Below, one piece after another: positions 8,345 to 14,788 of a DNA stretch of 42,071 bases. Below the pieces are notes generated by a model. It saw nothing but the letters and a program-made list of their open reading frames with translations. It was not told where the DNA came from and did not search any database. The DNA is from Alphaproteobacteria bacterium (GTDB taxonomy: Bacteria; Pseudomonadota; Alphaproteobacteria; Sphingomonadales; Sphingomonadaceae), in assembly GCA_006226465.1 (NCBI GenBank), contig SBHJ01000256.1, positions 1 to 42,071 on the forward strand, given 5' to 3'. The stretch's first letter is position 1. Each line of letters starts with the position of its first letter. Made by a program: the position numbers and the translations under genes.

Positions 8345-9037
8345 TCATTGCCCTGAAAGCGATACGAAAAGACCGTTTGCCGGCGGCTTGGCGGCAACGG
8401 CTGGCGCGGTCGGCGAAGAATCCGAAGCTTCGTCAGTCACTGCATCCTCCGTATTCGGGATGCCATCTGCCCGTGCGGGAAACAGACCCGCGCGGCGCCA
8501 GGCAAATGGATCGGGCGGTGGCGCCGCAGCAAGCTTCGCGTGGCCGGAATTGCCCGTGACCGCTGTCAACTTCGCGAGATAGGCGCGCGTCTCGCGTGGC
8601 AGCGGACGGCCCCGCGAAAGATACTGTTCGTAGCGACCCGGCCCGGCATTGTAGGCGGCGAGCATGGCGGCCGCACTGCCGTAGCGGTCGTGCATCTCGC
8701 GCAGATAGGCCGCGCCCGCCATGATATTGTCTTGCGGATCGAACGGGTCCGATCCCAGCTGATAGCGCACGCGCAGATTGGCCCAGGTCGCGGGCATGAT
8801 CTGCATCAGGCCCATTGCGCCAGCGGTCGAAACAGCGCGCCTGTCGCCATTGCTCTCGACGCGCATGACGGCCCATATCCAGTCTTGGGGAATGCCGAAC
8901 CGCCGCGCTGCATCGGCCACATGCGCTGCATAAGGATGGGCCGTGGCAATGCCGGGCGCAGGTTCCGCAACGACCGGCGACGAACCGGCCATCTGCAAAG
9001 CGATTGCCAAAGTGGTGGCAAATGGCCTGCGTTTCAT
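8345..9037 (-). CDS. Lytic transglycosylase (VirB1-like, SLT domain)
   Basis: The 230-residue protein has an N-terminal signal-like segment (residues 1-24) and an SLT domain with the catalytic glutamate in VMRVESNGD (E61), GAMGLMQIMP, and AAYNAGPG. It cleaves peptidoglycan in the periplasm to open space for a conjugation channel. The C-terminal ~60 residues are Pro/Ala-rich and unconserved. Its ATG (9035-9037) overlaps the stop of the TraF-like peptidase gene by 4 bp, so the genes are coupled. It belongs to the fixed series DUF2840, S26 peptidase, transglycosylase, relaxase. Confidence 0.9.
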   Translation of the reverse strand: MKRRPFATTLAIALQMAGSSPVVAEPAPGIATAHPYAAHVADAARRFGIPQDWIWAVMRVESNGDRRAVSTAGAMGLMQIMPATWANLRVRYQLGSDPFDPQDNIMAGAAYLREMHDRYGSAAAMLAAYNAGPGRYEQYLSRGRPLPRETRAYLAKLTAVTGNSGHAKLAAAPPPDPFAWRRAGLFPARADGIPNTEDAVTDEASDSSPTAPAVAAKPPANGLFVSLSGQ

Positions 9038-9591
9038 GGCGCGATTCCCCGCCAGATCAGCGGTCCGTCCGCTGTATCGCGGGTGAGCATCGGCGTCGCG
9101 CGGCCCAGCAGTGTCATGGCCGAAAGCGGTCCGAAATAGCGGCCGTCCAGGCTGTCAGGCACGTAGGGGTTCATGAACAGAAATTCGCCCGACCGGAGGT
9201 TGTGACACCCCTGCCAGACCGGCAGCGGGCGGCCTTGGCTGTCGCGATCCAGCGCAACGGCAACGGGCCGGCGATCGACACTGACCATGTTGCCGATGCG
9301 GCAAACACGCTGCCCCGCTTTTGCCTCGACATGTTTCAGAAGCGGCACGCCTTCCGGGAGATAGCCGCGCTCGGCTATCCAGCGTGCCCATGGCCGCGGC
9401 GGGGTAACAGCTACCAATGCACCGGACGGCGGATCGTCGTCGGCGTGTATCCGGTAGAAACCGATCGGTGCGCTCGCGCTGGCGTTCCAGATGACGCGCG
9501 GACGCGGATCGGCAAGCGCCACCGTGACGAACAAGACGATAAACGCCTGCGCGGTAACGACCGTGGTGATGACATAGCCGAAGCGGGTCAT
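9034..9591 (-). CDS. TraF-like S26 signal peptidase
   Basis: S26-family serine protease of conjugation systems, which matures pilin or other transfer proteins at the inner membrane. From the chosen ATG (9589-9591) the 185-residue protein has one N-terminal membrane segment (about 6-27), the catalytic serine in SASAPIGFY (S40) and the general-base lysine in VPLLKHVEA (K87). The start was chosen because it follows a good Shine-Dalgarno (GGGAGATCGAGGG), overlaps the DUF2840 stop by 4 bp, and gives the usual MTRFGY start; an upstream extension of 33 residues is unlikely to be translated. Confidence 0.9.
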   Translation of the reverse strand: MTRFGYVITTVVTAQAFIVLFVTVALADPRPRVIWNASASAPIGFYRIHADDDPPSGALVAVTPPRPWARWIAERGYLPEGVPLLKHVEAKAGQRVCRIGNMVSVDRRPVAVALDRDSQGRPLPVWQGCHNLRSGEFLFMNPYVPDSLDGRYFGPLSAMTLLGRATPMLTRDTADGPLIWRGIAP

Positions 9592-10106
9592 CCCTCGATC
9601 TCCCGCCGCTTGAGCCAGGCAAGGTGACGTTCCATCGTATAGGGCCGCGGGCTTTGCCCGGCGGCGATACGGTTGTGAACATGGCGCCAATGATCTGGTG
9701 CGGCTTCGCAGGGATCGACACCGGCGGCCTCCACATTGTCGATCGCGGACAACACCTGATTGACCTTCGGCCAGCCTTCGATGTGAAGCAGAATCTCTCC
9801 TCCGGGCCGCACGAACGGCAAGGTCGTGTAGGCTTCGCCGTGCGCGACGGCGCGCAGCACATCGATGCGCGAACTGATCGTTCCATAGTCGTTCGCCATC
9901 CAGCGGACGAAGGCGAAGATCGCGCCGGGTTGGAAGCCGACGACGCGGGTCTTGCGCGTGACAATGCGGTCCTGCGCAATTCGGCCGAAGCGTATCCAGT
10001 GCTCGAACTTCTTCTCGATCCAGGTCAGTTCGACTTCGGTCAGCTGCTTGCGTGCCGAGCCCAATGCGCGGCCTCCGCGCGCACCGCCCGGTGCGTCGTT
10101 ATTCAT
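9588..10106 (-). CDS. DUF2840 domain protein
   Basis: This 172-residue protein matches the DUF2840 family, known only from alphaproteobacterial integrative elements, where it sits before the S26 peptidase. Recognisable parts are EKKFEHWIRFGR (residues 31-42), VRWMANDYGT and the C-terminal YTMERHLAWLKRR. The function is unknown. The start ATG (10104-10106) has a full Shine-Dalgarno (AAAGGAG). It overlaps the downstream peptidase gene by 4 bp. In related elements a ParA gene precedes it; here a 237-bp stretch with iteron-like repeats takes that place. Confidence 0.87.
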   Translation of the reverse strand: MNNDAPGGARGGRALGSARKQLTEVELTWIEKKFEHWIRFGRIAQDRIVTRKTRVVGFQPGAIFAFVRWMANDYGTISSRIDVLRAVAHGEAYTTLPFVRPGGEILLHIEGWPKVNQVLSAIDNVEAAGVDPCEAAPDHWRHVHNRIAAGQSPRPYTMERHLAWLKRREIEG

Positions 10107-10362
10107 TGCCGATCTCCTTTGAGCCGCCGTCGAGCAGTCGCCTTGCCGGCGACGCAGCGCGCGATCTGTCCACAGCGGCGAGCTGCGTTAGCAAGAATCC
10201 GAAGGATTCGATTCTATTAGCACTGTTAGAAGGGGTGCGATTCCGTGAGGATTTCTGCGGGATTGCGGGCCACTCGCGTTCCCGATAGTCCGAGGATCGC
10301 GTTCCTGATGGTCCGAGTCCGGGTGTTCCCGATAGTCCGAACCTCATGACCGGCTATCCACA
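10107..10362. other. Candidate replication origin (oriV) downstream of repA
   Basis: This stretch between DUF2840 and repA (and the last bases of repA) holds three iteron-like repeats (10279-10340), DnaA-box-like sites CTATCCACA (10353-10361, one mismatch to TTATCCACA) and CTGTCCACA (two mismatches, near 10165), and a more AT-rich section with the small inverted repeat AATCC-GAA-GGATT (around 10200). Such a combination next to a RepA-type initiator is what a theta origin looks like. No ORF worth reporting lies here. Function is inferred. Confidence 0.5.
10279..10340. repeat. Three iteron-like direct repeats
   Basis: Direct repeats at 10279-10293 and 10326-10340 are identical (TTCCCGATAGTCCGA); the middle copy at 10302-10316 differs at two bases (TTCCTGATGGTCCGA). 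Start-to-start spacing is 23 and 24 bp, about two helical turns, which fits binding of a protein to one DNA face. They begin 4 bp past the repA stop codon, so RepA is the obvious candidate binder. Confidence 0.8.
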
Positions 10363-11237
10363 GCGTCAATGCCCATTCGGCGCCTGGCGGCGTCGAGTGG
10401 ATGCTCCGGGATGGGCGCGAAGTTCAGCCGATCACGGCCAAGTGCATGTTCGAGCTTGAGGACGTAACCGGGTAGAGGCTGGCGGGCGACGATCGCGCGT
10501 AACTCGAAAGCGAAGCGGCGCAGCGGCGAAAGCACGCCGGACTTCATGTGAAGGTGGGGAACGTCGAAGCTCCAACCGCCTTCCTGCCTCCCGCCATGCT
10601 TGCGCACGATGCGGTAAAGCCAGCGCTCCAATCCGCCAGTCAGATCGAAATAGGCCCGGTCTATCGTCAGCACGAGCGCGCGGTCGAGCACACCAGCATA
10701 GAACCAGTCCGGCAGGATCAACTCGATCCCGAGCGCCCGGCCCTGGCCGTCCGCTAGTTCACGCCATTCGTTGATCCACGAGAAGCGATGACGGCGACGC
10801 TGATGCTCCTGCCGGATCGACGTTGCGACAGTGGTGGATTGCAGCCGGTCGAGCGCAGCCTTGAGCCGTTCGTAGCTCGCCTTGCCGGTGCCGCGCCGGG
10901 TGAACGCCAATATCTCGTGCGGCGTCGTTATCATGAGACGCGAAGTGGGCCGGCCGGCATCGCGCGCCTCGATGAGCTGGCTTGCCGCCCAGATCAGCAC
11001 GTCGGCATCCCAAATGGTCGCCATGCCATGTTCTGGCACGGCCTCGACCGATATGCGGGTCTTGCCCATACTGAAATCGATCGGCGCTATGCGCCTGCTC
11101 TTGGCCAGACTGAAAAATGGCCAGGCCATCAGATCCTGCGCATCGCGCGGCGTGAGATTGCCGGGAACCGAACGGAACAGTTCCAGCTGCGTCCGTTCGG
11201 CGCCGGAGCGGGTGGAAGAAGACTGTGCAACGCCCAT
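10344..11237 (-). CDS. Replication initiator protein A (RPA/RepA family)
   Basis: The protein matches the RPA replication-initiator family of alphaproteobacterial plasmids and integrative elements: DAQDLMAWPFFSLAKSRR near the N-terminus, ITTPHEILAFTRRGTGKASY with a winged-helix look, and GLERWLYRIVRKHGG. It likely binds the iterons just downstream and starts plasmid-like replication of the excised element. I chose ATG 11235-11237 (297 residues); the longer frame begins with TTG and would overlap the upstream HTH gene. It follows that HTH gene by 5 bp on the same strand, so the two form an operon. ParA, usually next in this operon, is missing. Confidence 0.9.
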   Translation of the reverse strand: MGVAQSSSTRSGAERTQLELFRSVPGNLTPRDAQDLMAWPFFSLAKSRRIAPIDFSMGKTRISVEAVPEHGMATIWDADVLIWAASQLIEARDAGRPTSRLMITTPHEILAFTRRGTGKASYERLKAALDRLQSTTVATSIRQEHQRRRHRFSWINEWRELADGQGRALGIELILPDWFYAGVLDRALVLTIDRAYFDLTGGLERWLYRIVRKHGGRQEGGWSFDVPHLHMKSGVLSPLRRFAFELRAIVARQPLPGYVLKLEHALGRDRLNFAPIPEHPLDAARRRMGIDAVDSRS

Positions 11238-11242
11238 GGGTC

Positions 11243-11509
11243 TCAGCGTCGCACGCAATCAGTGGGGAGGCGCTTGGCTGGGTGGACAACGCCATTGCCA
11301 GGATCGGAGGTCGAACGGCGCAATCCCTGTTCAGCCCATGCTTCGAGATCGTCTACTCGATACACAATCCGCCCACCCAGCTTGTGGTAGGCAGGTCCGG
11401 TGCCGAAACAGCGGTGCTTCTCAAGCGTGCGGGGCGACAGACCCAGGTGAACAGCTGCGTCCGGGGTGCGCAAGTAACGCGGGCGTATTGGGGCTGGAAC
11501 GGCGTCCAT
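11243..11509 (-). CDS. AlpA/MerR-like helix-turn-helix protein
   Basis: An 88-residue protein with a helix-turn-helix of the excisionase/AlpA type: YLRTPDAAVHLGLSPRTLEKHR at 12-33, then the wing segment GPAYHKLGGRIVYRVDDLEAW. Such proteins serve as small activators or recombination directionality factors, and in this element family the gene always precedes repA. It starts at ATG 11507-11509 with a GGAG Shine-Dalgarno and ends 5 bp before repA. It may control repA transcription or integrase-mediated excision; the sequence does not tell which. Confidence 0.85.
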   Translation of the reverse strand: MDAVPAPIRPRYLRTPDAAVHLGLSPRTLEKHRCFGTGPAYHKLGGRIVYRVDDLEAWAEQGLRRSTSDPGNGVVHPAKRLPTDCVRR

Positions 11510-11681
11510 AAGAAATCTCCGCTAGGTGCTGGGGGCGGCGGCCAACTGCCGCCCCTCGCGGAGTGGAATGGCGCATCGGTGAGGCCGGGTGGGAGTGACA
11601 AGCTTGCAGGCCGAGCATCTGTCACCCCGGGCGCCGCTATGAGGCTGCCCCGTTCAAAAGGATGACGGGCGACCCCCGGCC

Positions 11682-12480
11682 TCAACTGAGGCGGCAATGG
11701 GGCGGAATGTGGGAAAGGACTTGCCTGTAGCCAGTCGACGCCAATCTTCTTGCTTCCGCCATAAGGCGCAGCGTGTGGCGTCTCTCGCTCGATCCTTTCC
11801 ATGTGGCGCCCTTCAACGGCCGCATTTTCGGAAAGATCTGGGAAAAGGCGATCTCGTGGGTGCTGGCTCCTGCCAGCCGCGCATCCAGGATGGTCAGCAG
11901 CCTTGCCAACCGCTGACGCTGGTATGCGGTGGGAGCAATCAGAGGGTTGGCGGCACGGCGCTTTCGGCCCCACAAGGCAACTAGAAAGTCTCGCATTGCC
12001 TCGGTCCGGAGGAGCACGAAGCCGTCGTCGGGCAAGACGAAGATAGCAGCGTCTGATTGACTGTTGCGCTGAACCCAGAGTCGAAATCGTGCCGAACCAA
12101 TCTGTAAGATGGAATGTTCCCCATCCGTACAGCTGCAATTGTGGGTCCTGACTTTACTCCAGGGTGGCTTTCCAAGAATCAGGCTGGTGCGTCTTTGGCA
12201 GATGATTGTCGTGCCGAGCACGCCTGGAGACCAGTGCGCGGGTTCCATAATTGGAGATTTTTCCGGATCGCAGGGGAAAACTAAGGCCCCACCGTCGAGC
12301 CAGACCCTCCCTCTCTTTCACGGCAAGTTCGGGGGCTAATGCAACGCGTTGCTCGGTTCTGGAGAAGTCCCGGCGGTAATCCGGGTTTCGTCGCAAAAAT
12401 TCCTGCGCGAAATCAGCGTAATCGTGGTTCTCATATCGACCGTTCGTGTCGGGCGATTGCCATGATGTATTACCAGACAT
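11682..12480 (-). pseudogene. DUF6499-DUF2285 regulator gene, apparently frameshifted
   Basis: Two overlapping frames together make one recognisable protein. The 5' frame (from ATG 12478-12480) has the DUF6499 signature YADFAQEFLRRNPDYRRDF and ARRWGLSF; the 3' frame, ending at 11682, has DUF2285 with FPKMRPLKGATWKGSSERRHT. The frames can be joined at the GGGGAAAA run (12273-12280, plus strand): removing one base there reads WGLSFPCDPEKSPI and continues in the second frame. Proteins of this type are putative DNA-binding regulators on integrative elements. Either the gene is broken by a 1-bp insertion, or the read has a homopolymer error, or the second half is made separately from ATG 12246-12248. 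Confidence 0.7.
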
Positions 12481-12640
12481 CCTCGGTCTCCCAACCTAAG
12501 GGGCACAGGGCCGGGATGCAGGCTCCGACTTCGCCAGAGCGACAGCAAGTCACCAATTTTTCAGTACATTAGCCGCAAGTGAGGATACCGAAATCGGGGT
12601 AGAATCACGTGAGAGGTCATCAATCGATCTCTGTGAACGC

Positions 12641-12898
12641 CTATCGTTGGATGGCCAGTTGCCGATAACCGGCACGGGCCATCCAGCGCGCACGCGCGAG
12701 ATGAGTCTCGTAAACCGTTTTGGCCCGCTTAGGTTCAGCGTGCGCATCGATCTGAAAGATAATGGCGGCAACCTCCCGCCAATCTGCGCCTTCCGCAACG
12801 GCGTCGAGCAAGCGGAGATAAGTCACGAAGTTCCGCTCGTCATAATCGGTGATGGTATCAGCCTGAGGAGGACTAACCTCAAATCCAGTCGAGATCAC
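12641..12898 (-). CDS. Small DUF2285-related element protein
   Basis: This 85-residue protein has TDYDERNFVTYLRLLDAV, ADWREVAAIIF and THLARARWMARAGYRQL, a pattern I know from short DNA-binding-like proteins that accompany DUF2285 genes in alphaproteobacterial elements. The ending ARARWM...GYRQL resembles the end of DUF2285. The function is unknown. The start is taken as GTG (12896-12898) because the family pattern begins soon after; no clear Shine-Dalgarno precedes it. It is divergent from the XRE regulator gene to its right, so a shared control region at 12899-13136 is likely. Confidence 0.7.
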   Translation of the reverse strand: MISTGFEVSPPQADTITDYDERNFVTYLRLLDAVAEGADWREVAAIIFQIDAHAEPKRAKTVYETHLARARWMARAGYRQLAIQR

Positions 12899-13117
12899 TT
12901 ACGTTCTACCCGGCTTGCGGCAGCGGCCCGTCAAGAATGCTTTATCATCATTTGCTTGCAGCGCGGTGACGAACCTTAGTGCCGGGAGAGGACAACAGAT
13001 ATCCGCCTACGAGCATAAGGGCGGCTTCCTTATCGATGCGATATTGCCATGAAAATATAGCAGCTTGGCGTGCAAGCACCGATTTGACGAGTATACTCCG
13101 TGGTTAAATACTCTGCA

Positions 13118-13138
13118 ATGCCACTTTGTCAGTGGCAT
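13118..13138. promoter_or_regulatory. Inverted repeat overlapping the XRE gene start, candidate operator
   Basis: A perfect 8-bp inverted repeat, ATGCCACT-N5-AGTGGCAT, spans 13118-13138 and runs into the ATG of the XRE-family gene (13137-13139). A dyad of this size is typical of the site bound by a small XRE repressor dimer, and at this place it would block translation or transcription of the regulator's own gene. Autoregulation is inferred. Confidence 0.6.
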
Positions 13139-13364
13139 GAGCTTGCGTGAGACATTTGCGCTGAATCTCCGGCAGACCCGGGAAGCTGTGGGACTTTCTC
13201 AAGAGGAATTGGCTCACCGTGCCCAAATCGACCGCACTTATGTCAGCAGTCTTGAACGCTGCCAGTACGCTGCGACTCTGGATGTAATCGAAAGGCTGGC
13301 CAGGGCATTGAATGCCGACCCGGCCTCGTTGCTGCAAAAGCCGGTCGATCTTCATCAAAGCTAG
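13137..13364 (+). CDS. XRE-family transcriptional regulator
   Basis: From ATG 13137 the protein has 75 residues, nearly all one XRE/Cro-type helix-turn-helix: FALNLRQTREAVGLSQEELA, then RTYVSSLERC and TLDVIERLARALN. The upstream frame extension (to 13065) has no conserved residues. It is the only plus-strand gene among the backbone genes here and is divergent from the DUF2285-like gene. It likely controls the element's transfer or maintenance genes and itself through the dyad at its start; its targets are not visible. Such regulators often act as element repressors. Confidence 0.85.
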   Translation: MSLRETFALNLRQTREAVGLSQEELAHRAQIDRTYVSSLERCQYAATLDVIERLARALNADPASLLQKPVDLHQS

Positions 13365-13398
13365 GACCGCCAAGCTTTGATATGCTGGATCCGCGCGA

Positions 13399-13638
13399 TC
13401 ATCCACGCTCCGGAAACAACGGCAAGGTTCCAGCGCCAACCTCGTTGGACCGCGCCTCGCGTGTCAATTCGTAGGGGCGAAGGGCAGCGACGACGCGCGC
13501 AGTCAGGGTTTCGATGGCCACTTGCCGATTGAGCTTTCGCGTCGTTGTCATCACATCGCGTAGTGCATATCCGGGCGCAGTCGTCAGCGCGATTGCTATG
13601 ACGTCGCGCAATTCATCGTTGTCGGGCCGAATCATCAT
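13399..13638 (-). CDS. Hypothetical element protein, 79 residues
   Basis: A 79-residue protein (RPDNDELRDVIAIALTTAPGY, then RQVAIETLTARVVAALRPYELT) with helical character and no motif I can assign. It resembles short unannotated proteins that occur between the XRE/DUF2285 genes and DUF736 in related elements. It ends 34 bp from the convergent XRE gene end. Start ATG 13636-13638; the coding case rests on family resemblance and frame length. Confidence 0.55.
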   Translation of the reverse strand: MMIRPDNDELRDVIAIALTTAPGYALRDVMTTTRKLNRQVAIETLTARVVAALRPYELTREARSNEVGAGTLPLFPERG

Positions 13639-13791
13639 GCACCCATGGGAACATAAATAGAACAGATTGGCAATCGCTTCTCCTCATGGCTCGGAGCGGC
13701 AACGTGCAATCTCTAGCGGATGACCGAGGAGCATGACGACTTGGCTCGCTTGCCGCTGATGACAACAAGTGTCGCCGAAAAATGGAAAGAA

Positions 13792-13817
13792 CCCCGCCCG
13801 GCATGTGCCGGGCGGGG
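13792..13817 (-). terminator. Rho-independent terminator after DUF736
   Basis: A perfect 12-bp stem (13792-13803 and 13806-13817; CCCCGCCCGGCA and its complement) with a 2-base centre. On the minus strand it follows the DUF736 stop by about 15 bp and is followed by TTCTTTCCATTTTT, a T-rich tail. It fits a terminator for DUF736. Confidence 0.8.
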
Positions 13818-13831
13818 AGCCCCTGCGGGGG

Positions 13832-14155
13832 CTATTCGCCGTTCGTCTTCCGGCTGCGGGTCCAGATCAGGCTGAAGTTCTCGCCATCATCATCGGCGAA
13901 AAGGTTCGCGTAGATCGGAGCGACGAAACTCGGATCGTCCAGCTTGACCGAAAGGTAGTCGCGACCTTCCTGGCTCTGCTTGCTCCACGCGGCACCGATT
14001 TCGGCGCGGCCGACAAAGACTCGGTGCGAGGGCGCGTTTTCGCTTGCCTGTTCGCTTTCTTCGACGACGCGCACATTCTTCTGCTGCACGCTCATGGTGA
14101 CGATTTCGCCCTTGTAACCGTTGGACGTCTTGGTGAAGTTGCCGATGTTGGCCAT
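13832..14155 (-). CDS. DUF736 domain protein
   Basis: A 107-residue DUF736 protein: MANIGNFTKTSNGYKGEIVT at the start, VFVGRAEIGAAW, and YLSVKLDDPSFVAPIYANL. DUF736 proteins are nearly universal on alphaproteobacterial conjugative elements; the function is unknown. Start ATG 14153-14155 was chosen because the conserved MANIG begins there and a Shine-Dalgarno (AAAGGA) precedes it; a 20-residue upstream extension is not conserved. It is followed by a strong terminator. Confidence 0.92.
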   Translation of the reverse strand: MANIGNFTKTSNGYKGEIVTMSVQQKNVRVVEESEQASENAPSHRVFVGRAEIGAAWSKQSQEGRDYLSVKLDDPSFVAPIYANLFADDDGENFSLIWTRSRKTNGE

Positions 14156-14788
14156 GATGAAATTCCTTTGCTGTTGCTCGAGCCTGCGCCCATCGCAGCC
14201 TCGATGGCTGGGCAAAGGCGGATGGGCGCGGCCGGCGCATCCCGTCAGGGACCGCAGCGAAGCGGAGGAGGGCAGCGGAGCGGGGCTATTTTGTTTCGCG
14301 ATGCAAAGAGCGCGCGAGCGCTCGGCGGAAAATAGCCCCGCGCTGCGCCTTTGCGCCCGAGGCCGCGCAAGGGCGAAGCCCGGCAGACGCCAGACACGCC
14401 ATGAACGAGGCAGCCGGTGGAGCAGGCGCTACAGCAATGGAAGAGGGACGAAGGCCAGCCTGACTTCGCGAGGCCGAACGAATGTGGGAGCTATCGGTTA
14501 AGCGTGACTGCAAGGGAGGCTGAATGCCATCCGTTGGAGCCGAGCAGCACAGAAAAAGGTGGTCTCGCGGGCTTCTTGGGACCGTGGCGAGCGATGCCAT
14601 GGAGGCGACAAGTTGGAACGGTCGTGCACCATCTTGGCGCTGGCGCCGCGATCTTAGATCCCGGTCGGCCTGTGGCTCTGCTCCGCCATGATGCGAAATT
14701 CGACCGGACCCGTTTTCAAGGCAAAACTGAACGGAGGACAAGGCGGGAAGCGGGATCGTCCCGTTTCCCGCTCCACGACCAAAACCAT
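14156..14788. other. Non-coding stretch between DUF736 and ParB
   Basis: The 633 bp contain no gene I would defend. ORFs here are short, unconserved and overlap on both strands. The visible structure is a 12-bp perfect inverted repeat (14281-14340) and a GC-rich section of small repeats around it. The DUF736 promoter should lie in the left part. Confidence 0.6.
14281..14340. repeat. 12-bp inverted repeat with 36-bp spacer
   Basis: CGGGGCTATTTT at 14281-14292 is perfectly complementary to AAAATAGCCCCG at 14329-14340. The 36-bp spacer contains the palindrome GAGCGCTC. It lies in non-coding DNA upstream of DUF736. It may be a recombination or binding site; no gene explains it. Confidence 0.75.

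Noticed and set aside
8060-8348. Two overlapping ~91-codon minus-strand frames upstream of the relaxase
   Set aside because: They run into both neighbouring genes in other frames, have Arg/Ser/Pro-rich composition and lie on the likely oriT stretch.
14286-14741. 151-codon minus-strand frame between DUF736 and ParB
   Set aside because: Low-complexity Ala/Arg/Ser composition, no recognisable domain, and it crosses the 12-bp inverted repeat; GC-rich DNA keeps frames open by chance.
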